DNA of 64,000 bases from Candidatus Baldrarchaeota archaeon (lineage in GTDB: Archaea > Asgardarchaeota > Baldrarchaeia > Baldrarchaeales > DXJG01). Position numbers and translations under genes: made by a program. The notes under the pieces were generated by a model, which was not told the DNA's origin, did not search any database, and worked only from the letters and a program-made list of their open reading frames with translations. This document shows, one piece after another, positions 54,723 to 64,000 of this stretch (position 1 is its first letter; every line of letters starts with the position of its first letter). The stretch is from assembly GCA_019056805.1 (NCBI GenBank), contig DXJG01000002.1:285103-349102 (forward strand). The letters are read 5' to 3'.

Positions 54723-55919
54723 TCATAGTTCTGGTACGATTTCTCTGATCCTTCTCACTGCTTCTCTTAAATTCTCCCGTGAAGTTGCAAACGATATCCT
54801 TAGGTGCCCTTCTCCAACCTTTGGTCCAAAAATAACCCCAGGAACTGTAACTACCCTTGCTTTTTCAAGTATATGCATGGCAAGTGACATAGAATCTTTC
54901 GAAATCTCTGAAAAATCTGGAAAAACATAGAAAGCACCTCTTGGCTTAAAACACTTAACCCCACTAATTTTATTTAGTTCTGAGACAATTAAATCTCTTC
55001 TATACTCATATTCTCTTACCATCTCTTTTACAGAGTCTTGAGGTCCTTTTAACGCTGCCAACGCTGCATATTGAGCAATTGAACTTGCACAAACTGTAGA
55101 AATAGAAACTATTTTTCTCATATGTCCTATAAAGATGGGATTAGCAATTACGTAGCCAACACGCCAACCAGTCATTGCGTAACTCTTTGAAAACGAAAAA
55201 ACACTAATAACCTTATCTTTTACATCGGGATTAGAAGCAATGCTAAAATGTTTTTCTCCATCAAAAATGATCTTTTCATAAACTTCATCACTTAACAGAA
55301 TGACATCTCTCTTTCTAATAATGTCTGCGATTTCTTCAAGGAGTTTTCTATCTAATATAGCTCCAGTCGGATTTTGAGGCGTATTTAAAACAATTAACTT
55401 AGTTCTATCACTAATCTTACTTTCTAATTCTCCTATATCGGGCTTAAATCCAAGATCTTCATGTAAGGGACAATAAACTATTTTTGCTCCTACAAACTTA
55501 GCAACACTAAAGTAAGCAGACCACGCAGGGTCAGTTAATATAATCTCATCTCCTGGATCTAAAAGTATATTAAAGGCAGCAAAAACTGCATGGTAACCTC
55601 CGCAAGTAACAAGAATCTCACTTTCAGGATTAACTTCAATACCATTTTCTTCCATAAGTTTCTCAGCAATAGCTTCTCTAAGTTCAGGTATCCCGGCAAT
55701 TGCTGTATAATGGGTGTAACCCTTGTCCATAGCCTCCTTAGCAGCTTCTTTAATAAAATCAGGTGTATCAAAATCAGGTTCTCCAAGTTCAAGTCTTATC
55801 ACATTTCCCAAAGCAAGGGCTCTCTCGCTAAACTTCTTAATGCCAGAAAGTGGAGTTCTAACTGCACGTTTAGAAATAAAATTTTCCAAATTTTTCACCA
55901 CCAAAGCTTGGTGAACCAT
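54723..55919 (-). CDS. Class I/II aminotransferase (aspartate aminotransferase-like)
   Basis: This PLP enzyme of about 398 residues shows VIRLELGEPDFDTPDFIKEA, YTHYTAIAGIPELREAIAEK, NTPQNPTGA for the substrate loop, the lysine in FSFSKSYAMTGWRVGYV and a late GEGHLRISFA arginine. MVHQALV at 55919 is taken as the start. A TTG further in, after GGTGGTG, is another choice. It transfers an amino group between an amino acid and a 2-oxoacid; aspartate or an aromatic substrate is possible. Confidence 0.9.
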   Translation of the reverse strand: MVHQALVVKNLENFISKRAVRTPLSGIKKFSERALALGNVIRLELGEPDFDTPDFIKEAAKEAMDKGYTHYTAIAGIPELREAIAEKLMEENGIEVNPESEILVTCGGYHAVFAAFNILLDPGDEIILTDPAWSAYFSVAKFVGAKIVYCPLHEDLGFKPDIGELESKISDRTKLIVLNTPQNPTGAILDRKLLEEIADIIRKRDVILLSDEVYEKIIFDGEKHFSIASNPDVKDKVISVFSFSKSYAMTGWRVGYVIANPIFIGHMRKIVSISTVCASSIAQYAALAALKGPQDSVKEMVREYEYRRDLIVSELNKISGVKCFKPRGAFYVFPDFSEISKDSMSLAMHILEKARVVTVPGVIFGPKVGEGHLRISFATSRENLREAVRRIREIVPEL

Positions 55920-56276
55920 GGAACGATACGAATACCGATATAAAAAAACTACGAAACCATTTGTCATTCTAAGAATCAAAGTGTGTATGTGAATTTTGGA
56001 GTAAACAATTCATCAAAATGATCTTTGATAGTACAGCATACTTGCTGTCTAAGACGATTAGATCAGCCAACAGATTTACGTAAACATCCTTTTGTCCACA
56101 AACTTCTTTTTGGCTTATTGGTTACATAAAAGTAGTTAAAGAGAGTTATGAGATGTATTTTTGCCTCTACAAACTTTACGTAATACTTATTGCGTACAAC
56201 AATTACATAATCATTATTGATCTAGATTAAGTCAAATACCCTAAAAATAGGATAACGATACGAGATGGGGATATTT

Positions 56277-58211
56277 ATGTCTACAAAGCTATCTATGGAA
56301 ATCCAACACCTTTTTAAAAGCGGTAAAATAGGAAAAATGGAACTCAAAAATAGAATAATCATGGCCCCAATGTTAATTGGTTTATCAGAACTTGATGGTA
56401 CCGTTGGAGAAAAGTTTACTCGTTTTTATGCAGAGAGAGCAGAAGGCGGTGTAGCTCTCATAGCTGTAGGGGGAATATGTCCAGATGACAGATACAGAAG
56501 TCATCCAGGTCAACCATCTTTAGATGACGACAGATATATTTCTGGGTGGAAAATGTTTATAGAAGAAATTAAAGAAAAAGAAGTAAAAGTTACAGCTCAA
56601 CTATTACATCCCGGTAGATATGCTCCTTCTATAATCACTGGAAGACAACCAGTTGCTCCCTCGCCAATACCTTCAAAATTCACAGGGGAAACGCCAAGAG
56701 AACTTACGGTTGAAGAAATATTAGAAATTGAAGAAAAATTTGCCGAAGCGGCTAAAAGAGCTATGGTTGCTGGTTTTGACGGTGTTGAACTTTGCGCCTC
56801 AGCTGGTTATCTCTTCAGTCAATTTCTCTCACCAGCAACCAATAAAAGAAACGATGAATATGGGGGAACCCTTGAAAATAGAATGCGATTTCTAATAGAA
56901 ACTGCTAAAAAAATAAAAAAGGCAACTGGAGAAGGATTCCCCCTCATAGTGAGGTTAAGTGCTGAAGACTACATGCCAGGGGGCACTACTCTCGAAGAAA
57001 CAATAATTGTTGCAAAAGCTCTCGAGGATGTTGGTGTTGACGCGTTAAACATTACCACAGGATGGCATGAATCTCCAAGACCTTTAATAACAAGAGAAGT
57101 TCCTCCAGGAGGATTCGTGTATCTTGCAGAGGCAGTTAAGAACGTTGTAAGCATACCTGTAATTGCAAGTAATAGAATAAAGTATCCTCAACTTGCTAGC
57201 AAAATAATAGAAGAGGGAAAAGCCGATTTCGTCGCGATAGGTAGGCCTTTAATAGCTGATCCACAATGGCCTCAAAAAGCATATGAAGGACGATACAACG
57301 AAATAAGGCCTTGTATCGCTTGCGGACACTGTTTAGAAAGCTTGTTCTCCGGAAACTCTATCGAGTGTACAGTCAATCCAAGGGCAGGAAAAGAAACCAA
57401 ATATCAAGTAAGAAAAGTAGAAAAAAGTAAGAAAGTTCTTGTTGTTGGAGGAGGTCCAGCAGGATTAGAGGCAGCATTAACTGCGGCGCTTAGAGGACAT
57501 AACGTAACGTTGTGCGAAAAATCCAATGATTTGGGAGGACAGTTTAGAATCGCTTCCATTCCACCTTACAAGGAGGAGCTTAGGGAACTTATAGAGTATT
57601 ACAAAGTCATGTTAACAAAATTAAATGTAGAAATAAAATTAAACATCGAAGTAACCGCCGATACTATTGAGAAGTTTTCAAGTGATGTCATTATAGTTGC
57701 TACGGGGGCTAAGCCATTAATACCTAATATACCTGGTGTTCGTCAAGAAAATGTAGTTACAGCGTATGATGTTCTAGCTGGTAAAGCTACATGTGGTAAC
57801 GTTGTTGCGATTATTGGTGGTGGAGGTGTAGGGCTTGAAACAGCAGACTATTTGTCTGAAAAGGGTAAAGAAGTTACCATTATAGAAATGCTTGGCAAAG
57901 TAGGGTTAGATATGGAAAGAACGATAAGATGGACTCTACTAAAAAGATTGAAAACAAAAAATGTTAAAATTCTTACAAATACTAAAGCTATAGCTATAGA
58001 AAAAGACGGTGTAACAGTTAGATATGGAGAATCGGAGAAAAAGATTCTGGCTGAGACGATTGTTTTGGCAGTTGGTATGGTGCCGAATGGAAGACTGTAC
58101 GAAAAACTTAAAGACAAATTTGAAGACGTATATGCAGTGGGAGACTGTGTAAAACCTCAAAGAGTTAGACAAGCAATTGCAACAGCCTTTAAAACGGGCA
58201 TAAGAGTATAA
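56277..58211 (+). CDS. Old-yellow-enzyme-type NADH:flavin reductase (2,4-dienoyl-CoA reductase-like)
   Basis: This protein of 644 residues has an FMN TIM barrel in its first half (MELKNRIIMAPMLIGLSELD, GFDGVELCASAGYLFSQFLS, FVAIGRPLIADP). A cluster-binding region follows (CIACGHCLESLF and IECTVNPRAG). The second half binds FAD and NAD (VLVVGGGPAGLEAALTAALR and AIIGGGGVGLETADYL). The layout is that of bacterial FadH. ATG 56277 has GGGG six bases upstream; ATG 56265 is the alternative. The natural electron acceptor is unknown. Confidence 0.92.
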   Translation: MSTKLSMEIQHLFKSGKIGKMELKNRIIMAPMLIGLSELDGTVGEKFTRFYAERAEGGVALIAVGGICPDDRYRSHPGQPSLDDDRYISGWKMFIEEIKEKEVKVTAQLLHPGRYAPSIITGRQPVAPSPIPSKFTGETPRELTVEEILEIEEKFAEAAKRAMVAGFDGVELCASAGYLFSQFLSPATNKRNDEYGGTLENRMRFLIETAKKIKKATGEGFPLIVRLSAEDYMPGGTTLEETIIVAKALEDVGVDALNITTGWHESPRPLITREVPPGGFVYLAEAVKNVVSIPVIASNRIKYPQLASKIIEEGKADFVAIGRPLIADPQWPQKAYEGRYNEIRPCIACGHCLESLFSGNSIECTVNPRAGKETKYQVRKVEKSKKVLVVGGGPAGLEAALTAALRGHNVTLCEKSNDLGGQFRIASIPPYKEELRELIEYYKVMLTKLNVEIKLNIEVTADTIEKFSSDVIIVATGAKPLIPNIPGVRQENVVTAYDVLAGKATCGNVVAIIGGGGVGLETADYLSEKGKEVTIIEMLGKVGLDMERTIRWTLLKRLKTKNVKILTNTKAIAIEKDGVTVRYGESEKKILAETIVLAVGMVPNGRLYEKLKDKFEDVYAVGDCVKPQRVRQAIATAFKTGIRV

Positions 58212-58347
58212 TTGAAGACTAAGATAATAATATTAAGTACATGCTTTGTTTAGGAATAAGGAGTCATCATCTACTAAAATTTTCATTTATCATGTTGGAG
58301 AGTTGTATAAAGTGAGAACCTCAAATTCAAGTGTACGGTGATGCAAT

Positions 58348-59490
58348 TTGAGAGTATGCATGATTTCTACTTTCTATCCCATAGTGGGAGGAGTAACGAG
58401 ATACACTCATGAATTAGCAAAAAGATTAATGGAAAAAGGATATGAAGTATGGGTTGTTACAGGACATGGAGAAATCAATGGAACTAGAAATTATGAACAG
58501 GTTCCTGTCTTTGATGTTCAATGTATGAAAAGTATTTACGAGTCCGTCTTTATTAATCCTTTAGATTCTCACTGGATATTGCTAAAGTTTTTGAAAGAAA
58601 AAAAGTTTGACTTAATCCATATTCAGCATTTCGGTTTCACTATGCTTTTATTTCTCCTAAAACATGTAAACATCCCAGTTGTATCTTCAACACACCTTGA
58701 ACCTGAACGTTATTTACATGTTAATAGAATCGTTAACACATTATGGAAAAATGTCGCCATTAACATGTGGGCCAAATACATACTTGAAAAATCAAAGTAT
58801 ATAATTGCGGTAGGTGAATTTTACCGGAAAACTCTAATGGAAATAGGACTTTATGATCCCGAGAAAGTAATTTATGTTCCCAACGGCGTAGACTCAAAAA
58901 AGTTTTCTCCAGGAGATTCAGAATTTAGGTCAAAGCTCGGAACAAGATACATTTTATTTGTTGGGCGTCTTGATGTAGTCAAAGGACTAAAATATCTAAT
59001 TACTGCCTTTAAACTTGTTGAATCGAAATTTCCTAAAGTAAAATTAGTGATCGTAGGAGATGGTCCAGAAAAAGAACGATTAAAAAGAATGGCATCTACA
59101 AATGTTATTTTTACAGGTAAAGTTTTAGGAGATAGACTCGTAGATATCCTCAGAGGAGCTGAAATGTTTGTTCTCCCTTCCATAGCTGAGGGATCTCCTC
59201 TTGCTGTATTAGAAGCTATGTCTTGTGGAATTCCTGTAATCTCAACTACAGTTGGAGAAATTCCATACATTCTTTCCGATGGTAAGGGGCTTCTCGTAAA
59301 ACCATGTTCGGTAAACGAATTGGCAAATGCTATATTCTTTCTTCTAGAAAATGAAGATATAAGAAAGAAAATGAGCATTAAATCACGAGAGTATATTAGA
59401 AACCGTAGAGACTGGAAAAACATCATAGGAAGAATCGAAAAAGTATATCATAAAGTTCTTGAATGTCATGAAGACAATTTTCTTCGCTAA
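58348..59490 (+). CDS. GT4-family glycosyltransferase
   Basis: This 380-residue glycosyltransferase of family 4 starts MISTFYPIVGGVTRYTHELA, with the glycine-rich acceptor loop. The donor half has VPNGVDSKKFSPGD, YILFVGRLDVVKGLKYLITA, then VIVGDGPEKERLKRM, VLPSIAEGSPLAVLEAMSCG (the E-x7-E motif) and PVISTTVGEI. It probably adds a sugar to a lipid or glycan on the cytoplasmic side. TTG 58348 is five bases from GGTGAT. No other glycan genes are near. Confidence 0.93.
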   Translation: MRVCMISTFYPIVGGVTRYTHELAKRLMEKGYEVWVVTGHGEINGTRNYEQVPVFDVQCMKSIYESVFINPLDSHWILLKFLKEKKFDLIHIQHFGFTMLLFLLKHVNIPVVSSTHLEPERYLHVNRIVNTLWKNVAINMWAKYILEKSKYIIAVGEFYRKTLMEIGLYDPEKVIYVPNGVDSKKFSPGDSEFRSKLGTRYILFVGRLDVVKGLKYLITAFKLVESKFPKVKLVIVGDGPEKERLKRMASTNVIFTGKVLGDRLVDILRGAEMFVLPSIAEGSPLAVLEAMSCGIPVISTTVGEIPYILSDGKGLLVKPCSVNELANAIFFLLENEDIRKKMSIKSREYIRNRRDWKNIIGRIEKVYHKVLECHEDNFLR

Positions 59491-59620
59491 ACTCCGAAAA
59501 GTGCAAACCTTGCTTTTCCATAAATCATATAAAACCATTCTTCTGATTTAAATTTGGGAAATTCTAATTTGTTGTTGAAATTAAATTATTGTTTATATCT
59601 AATGTTATGGAGGATAATAT

Positions 59621-60160
59621 TTGAAAAATTTGAAAAAAGTTAATATCTTTGTAACAGGTCCCCCGAGAAGCGGTAAAAGTACACTTATTGAAAAAATTGT
59701 TACAAATCTTAGGGAGCAAGGCTTTACTATTGGGGGCATTTCCACTCCCGAAGTAAGAGAAAAAGGAAGAAGAATCGGTTTTAAAATAATTGATTTAGCT
59801 AGCGGTAAATGGGGCTGGATGGCACACATAAATATTTTCAGCCGATACAAAGTCTCTAAGTATGGTGTAGATATAAAAACCGTGGAAGACATTGGGGCAA
59901 ATGCTATACTCTCAGCTATTGAAAACGCTGACGTAATAGTAATAGATGAGATCGGTAAGATGGAACTTTTCTCAAGAAAATTTCAAGAAGCTGTTAAGGC
60001 AGCCCTCGATAGTGTTAAACCAGTTATAGGAACAATCGGGTTAAAGTTATACCATCCTTTTGCAAACGAAGTTAAAAAAAGAAAAGATGTAACAATAATA
60101 TTCCTTACAAGAGAAAAATGGGAAGAAGTTTATAAGCAAGTTAAAATGATGCTACTCTAA
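59621..60160 (+). CDS. THEP1-type nucleoside triphosphatase
   Basis: This 179-residue protein has Walker A FVTGPPRSGKSTLIEKIV near residue 10 and the family block IGGISTPEVREKGRRIGFKI. Walker B with the conserved IDEIGKMELFSRKFQEAV follows. Members hydrolyse NTPs to NDPs and also resemble nucleotide kinases; the cellular role is not settled. TTG 59621 begins it. The last bases overlap the converging subtilase. Confidence 0.9.
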   Translation: MKNLKKVNIFVTGPPRSGKSTLIEKIVTNLREQGFTIGGISTPEVREKGRRIGFKIIDLASGKWGWMAHINIFSRYKVSKYGVDIKTVEDIGANAILSAIENADVIVIDEIGKMELFSRKFQEAVKAALDSVKPVIGTIGLKLYHPFANEVKKRKDVTIIFLTREKWEEVYKQVKMMLL

Positions 60161-63100
60161 TTCCTCATCTTCTCTAGTTTCAGTCGAGTCCTTAGTCTCC
60201 CCGGTTTTTACAATTTGTGCTCCACACATCGGGCAATATCTTGCCCCCGGTGGTAATCTAACACCACAGTAAGGACAATAGTTTATAACAACTGGATATC
60301 TTGGATAATATTCTGGTAACGGGGCAAATTCCTTCTTTTTCTTTCTTCTATAAACCAGATAAGCAACTATTAAGACTACAAGAAGAAGAGTAGATGTTGA
60401 AATAAAGATTGGAAGAATTGGTATTGTTATGATTCCTGCACTGACATACAAGAGTGTATATTGATACCCGATTTGTCCATCCTTGTCTCGAAGAATTAGA
60501 AAGAGTACTAAAACACCACTAAGCGAAACATAACCTAATGGAGTCTTTATAGTACCATTTTCTGGAATCTTTACTACACCTTGCCAACCATTTTCTGTCA
60601 GATTTCCTTTGAATGCCAAAAGCGGAAGACCGGAAATAACATATATATCGTAGTCAACTAACAGAGCAAATGCCTCTAATTCTTCGTTCAAATCCTCCAG
60701 ATCACTTCCATAAATCTTATATGATAAAGTATCACCTAAACTGACAGTTAATGCTTTTGTTGTTTCATTTATCTCTTCTAACGTCTGTCCTTCAACTATA
60801 CTGTCCATAGAAACCTCCGGCTCTATGTCAACTACAAGAAATATTCCCGTAGCATTTGTCATATCTAATATGGTGTTGTTTTGCGAATCTTTTACAACCA
60901 CATAATACACATACAGGTCTGAAAAAGTATCTAAACTTGGTTTAAATATTGCGACCCATACATTTCCACTCTTAATCATAGGTATGCTTTTGAAAGTTAA
61001 AGGTTGACGAGACATACCAGAAAACTGGAGATAAGGAGAAAGATATAGCGTAACATCAAGGTTGCTATCATTGCTAGGAATGTAAGCTGTAATCTTTATG
61101 TAATCATCTAAGCGACATATCATATCAATACCAGCAACATACTTTACCCAAGAGGGATATTCTATATCGGATGGATGTTCTATAACAACAGTATTTGAAA
61201 CTCTGGTAATTGTAGGGAAACTTGACGCTACTCTTACAAAACTTCTCTCAACAATTTTCGAACCAGCAATAACATCTATTGTATATACTCCCTCTTCTTC
61301 AAGAACGAAAGATGCCTTAAAAATAGTTTTACTAACATTACTTAAAGTTACATTAAATACAGTGCCATTAGGAATCGTTATCTTAACAGTCACATTCTCC
61401 CTTTCTAATATAGATGCATTTAGAACATATAGAGCTAAATTTAGCGTTGAATTCGTAGTATAGGCGTAATCATCAAGAAGTAACATGACATCCTTTTTCT
61501 TTTCTAAAAGCCAGTTGAAAACATTTTCTTCCAACTGAATATGAGAGGGGTTTTCTTGGAGAAGATCATCATAAAACATTCTTTCACTTCCAAAAACGAC
61601 GATTCTCCCACCACCAGTTACATCTTCATCAGCCACAGCTATGACCACATTATTTTCTAGGTAAGCTATATCGGTAACTCCAATTTTTTCTTCGGTTTTT
61701 AAAGCAACGCCCGTAACCCAGCTTATATTTTCTACGTTACTTGTGATGGGATGTTCTGCAAGATTATCTCGCGTTATATTTAAGATTTCTTTTAGAAAGT
61801 TAAGTATCACAAGGTCAGTTTGCTTAGCTATTGTTTTGTTTGTAAACGATATACCATAGGGCGATAATATGTCATTTAATGGTTCTGCAGCAAAAGCCTG
61901 ATAGAAACTTCCTAAAACAAGTAGTGATCCTCCATTTTCTACGAATTCCCAAATTGCATATTTTTCATCCGATGTAAACATTAGTTCTACATCAGGTAAA
62001 ATCAAAATATCGTAGTCTTCAAGCTTCTCTACAGTCAGAATCCCTTCATAAACATCTAAATCAATTGACATGCTGGCTAGATACCTAGCAAAAAGATAAT
62101 AATTGTGCCAAGGACTGTCTGTAAAATCGAAATTATGATACCAGTCGAATAATGCCTTAGCTTTGGGTATATCTACCTCCACTTCTAGCTCTATATTTGC
62201 TAAAACCTCTGAATCAACGCTTGAATGGTTAATGAAGTTGATTTGCCCAATATATCTGCCCGGGATTATAGCCAGAGGTATTTCCAATTCTATTTCTAAC
62301 GTAGCAACGCCAAAAATATTAGTAAAAGCAGTTTTATTCACACTTATGTTCAGATTGGTGATATTTCCAGAAATTTCAATATCTATATCACATTCAGCAC
62401 CACTCAGCAAAATGACGGTAGTAACTAAGTCATCACCAGGAAATCTGATTATTTGAGGTGGTGTCGGGATACTACTAGGCAACACCTTTACAACAGGTAG
62501 AAACGAGTCCCTTAAGTTTTGTTCAAGAAAACGATATGCTTCATAGACATCGACAATTCCCGCACCTTGGACATTGTCATCCAAACCAAGATTTTTTGCG
62601 GTCTCCATTAAAGCAAGTCGAATGGCATGGGGATTGCTCCTTCTAAGAGTTGGGAATGCTTGAAGAAGAAGAGCCGCTGCGCCAGCAACAGCAGGGGTAG
62701 ACATAGAAGTTCCGCTCAGAGAAATATAAGCATTGTCTATAATTGTACCTAATTTTTGCCCTGTTCCTTCTAAATACGAGTCTGGAGCTAACGGCGCGAC
62801 TACATCAACTCCCGGTGCCAGAACATCTGGATCTGGGCTCCAAGCTAATGTCGGTCCCCTACTACTGAATGATGCCACATTTCCTTCCCAGTCGCATGCA
62901 CCCACTGTGATAACACCGTAAGCAGCACCAGGAGAACTTATCGATGAATAATATGGTCCAGCGTTTCCAGCAGCAGCAACCACGACAATCCCTTCTTCAA
63001 CAGCTTTTTCAGCAGCTATGCTTATGATATCGTTTGGATCGCCGAGACTTGCACCGAGAGACATACTAATTATATCAACATCCATGGCAACTGCCCATTC

Positions 63101-63898
63101 AATCGCTTTTAAAATCGCTGCTGTTGTTCCCTGACCAAACATGTTAAGACATTTTATGTTGACAATTTGCGCTCCAGGAGCTACACCACTATACATTCCA
63201 TTTGAGGCTGCACCTGTTCCTGCTGCTATTCCGGCCACGTGTGTTCCATGACCATTAAAATCGGTAGAGTTCTCATCAAAATCAAAACCATATTTTTCTA
63301 GTACGAAAGATTTTTTCCAAAGAATTTTTCCTTTTAAATCTGGATGTGCTTCACTAACTCCTGTGTCGAGTATAGCGATCTTAATACCGCTTCCATTAAA
63401 GTTAGGCCATAACTTGTCAGCACTTATGAATTTTGGAACAGTTTCATTAGGTAAATCGTAACTTTTCATGAGGTTGAAGTGAGTTTCTATATCAGGTATG
63501 GCTTGAAATTTTTCGTTGAGATAAATAGTTTCTATAATTTGAAGAGATGCTAACTTTTTCACTTCACTAATTTGCACATAGTAAAGTGCAGCTGGAATTA
63601 TATTAAACACATCAACTTCTTTTAGGCTTTTTATGTTAATGTTGCTAAAATATTCTTGTCTCATACTTAAATGGGCATAATCTTTGAATAATATTATAAC
63701 TTGTATTTCCTTTTCAATATTAGAACTTTCTTCTAAAATCTTAAGAAGTTTAGGAGAAATTTTAGAATTCTCATTTTCATAGGAAATTGGAACTTTTGAG
63801 GAATAATGGTATGCAAAAAACGGAGTGATAAGCGTGGAAGTCACCAGAAAAAGCAATAACAAGCTAAGCATACATCTTAGGTGTTTCCTTATTTTCAT
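60152..63898 (-). CDS. Giant membrane-anchored subtilisin-like (S8) protease
   Basis: This protein of 1248 residues has a signal peptide (MLSLLLLFLVTSTLITPFF) and an I9-like propeptide. The S8 triad is complete: Asp in IAILDTGVSEAHPDL (about 178), His in FNGHGTHVAGIAAG (about 217) and Ser in SLSGTSMSTPAVAGAAALL (about 398). An amidotransferase-like domain follows (YAIWEFVENGGSLLVLGSFY), then Ig-like repeats, one membrane helix and a cytoplasmic zinc ribbon (CPYCGVRLPPGARYCPMC). ATG 63898 has GGTG six bases upstream. Its architecture matches the gingipain-like protein, including the amidotransferase-like part. Confidence 0.93.
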   Translation of the reverse strand: MKIRKHLRCMLSLLLLFLVTSTLITPFFAYHYSSKVPISYENENSKISPKLLKILEESSNIEKEIQVIILFKDYAHLSMRQEYFSNINIKSLKEVDVFNIIPAALYYVQISEVKKLASLQIIETIYLNEKFQAIPDIETHFNLMKSYDLPNETVPKFISADKLWPNFNGSGIKIAILDTGVSEAHPDLKGKILWKKSFVLEKYGFDFDENSTDFNGHGTHVAGIAAGTGAASNGMYSGVAPGAQIVNIKCLNMFGQGTTAAILKAIEWAVAMDVDIISMSLGASLGDPNDIISIAAEKAVEEGIVVVAAAGNAGPYYSSISSPGAAYGVITVGACDWEGNVASFSSRGPTLAWSPDPDVLAPGVDVVAPLAPDSYLEGTGQKLGTIIDNAYISLSGTSMSTPAVAGAAALLLQAFPTLRRSNPHAIRLALMETAKNLGLDDNVQGAGIVDVYEAYRFLEQNLRDSFLPVVKVLPSSIPTPPQIIRFPGDDLVTTVILLSGAECDIDIEISGNITNLNISVNKTAFTNIFGVATLEIELEIPLAIIPGRYIGQINFINHSSVDSEVLANIELEVEVDIPKAKALFDWYHNFDFTDSPWHNYYLFARYLASMSIDLDVYEGILTVEKLEDYDILILPDVELMFTSDEKYAIWEFVENGGSLLVLGSFYQAFAAEPLNDILSPYGISFTNKTIAKQTDLVILNFLKEILNITRDNLAEHPITSNVENISWVTGVALKTEEKIGVTDIAYLENNVVIAVADEDVTGGGRIVVFGSERMFYDDLLQENPSHIQLEENVFNWLLEKKKDVMLLLDDYAYTTNSTLNLALYVLNASILERENVTVKITIPNGTVFNVTLSNVSKTIFKASFVLEEEGVYTIDVIAGSKIVERSFVRVASSFPTITRVSNTVVIEHPSDIEYPSWVKYVAGIDMICRLDDYIKITAYIPSNDSNLDVTLYLSPYLQFSGMSRQPLTFKSIPMIKSGNVWVAIFKPSLDTFSDLYVYYVVVKDSQNNTILDMTNATGIFLVVDIEPEVSMDSIVEGQTLEEINETTKALTVSLGDTLSYKIYGSDLEDLNEELEAFALLVDYDIYVISGLPLLAFKGNLTENGWQGVVKIPENGTIKTPLGYVSLSGVLVLFLILRDKDGQIGYQYTLLYVSAGIITIPILPIFISTSTLLLVVLIVAYLVYRRKKKKEFAPLPEYYPRYPVVINYCPYCGVRLPPGARYCPMCGAQIVKTGETKDSTETREDEELE

Positions 63899-64000
63899 TA
63901 ACTTCACCACTTTGTATCCGTAGATATCAAATAGATCTTATTTATAGAAACACTTGAAATCAACGTAATACGCATTAAAATAATTTATGCTTGTCGAAAT

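Noticed and set aside
1-64000. CRISPR arrays, insertion sequences, prophage and rRNA genes
   Set aside because: No regularly spaced repeats, transposase ORFs, phage structural genes or rRNA-like blocks were seen on reading.

Overview
The window is AT-rich archaeal DNA. The archaeal markers are an EF-2 with the usual archaeal C-terminus, Kae1 and YrdC for t6A, a DTD2-type D-aminoacyl-tRNA deacylase, pyruvate:ferredoxin oxidoreductase in four subunits, AdoMetDC of the small archaeal type, TATA-like promoters and GGTG/GGAGG ribosome sites. A 123-residue protein at 30732 has the pattern of an Asgard profilin, so an Asgard archaeon is the best guess, possibly a thermophilic Odinarchaeia-like lineage. 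That is inference. Non-standard bulge-helix-bulge (BHB) introns and a C/D box RNA fit a thermophile.

The most remarkable spot is 4615-7607. A LAGLIDADG endonuclease-like ORF ends inside the first codons of kae1. Only 46 nt into kae1 the frame is broken by 17 extra bases. The flanks fold into a textbook BHB: a helix of up to 15 bp, a 3-nt bulge, a 4-bp helix and a 3-nt bulge. The two predicted cuts remove exactly 17 nt and restore the conserved motif GIESTAHTLGVGI. kae1 therefore seems to carry a tiny protein-coding intron, with the endonuclease gene beside the intron instead of inside it. yrdC, for the preceding step of t6A synthesis, follows in the same operon, and a Clp1/Grc3-type RNA kinase lies just upstream on the other strand. 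A second BHB-type intron (28 nt, non-canonical place) is in the tRNA-Gln(CUG) gene at 39845-39948, and a C/D box guide RNA is at 8832-8880.

Layout. 1-4394: small regulators, a PHP enzyme, uridine phosphorylase and Clp1. 4615-7979: endonuclease ORF, kae1, yrdC, GNAT. 7993-14638: HAD enzyme, guide RNA and a five-gene peptide ABC importer. 14816-23104: dCMP deaminase, thiamine genes (thiDN, thiW, a P-loop gene), two sugar-phosphate isomerase paralogues, hisS, a YjbQ protein, endonuclease III and a CTP-dependent lipid kinase. 23164-27221: a nucleotidyltransferase without a clear start, EF-2 with an altered diphthamide loop, and a broken agmatinase. 27375-32203: porGDAB, the profilin-like gene behind a palindromic promoter, a phosphoesterase and a small protein. 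32200-39581: deacetylase-like, MaoC-like and DUF488 genes, then smc-scpA-scpB with a tRNA-binding protein. 39845-44955: tRNA-Gln, dtd2, a class V aminotransferase, two RecA/KaiC-type proteins and a metallo-beta-lactamase-fold enzyme. 44985-63898: two very large membrane-anchored proteases (gingipain-like and subtilisin-like) with matching architecture, an XPD/RTEL-type helicase, speD-speE, a cation exchanger, an aminotransferase, an old-yellow-enzyme reductase, a glycosyltransferase and a THEP1 NTPase.

All calls come from reading sequence and recalled family motifs. No database search was run.
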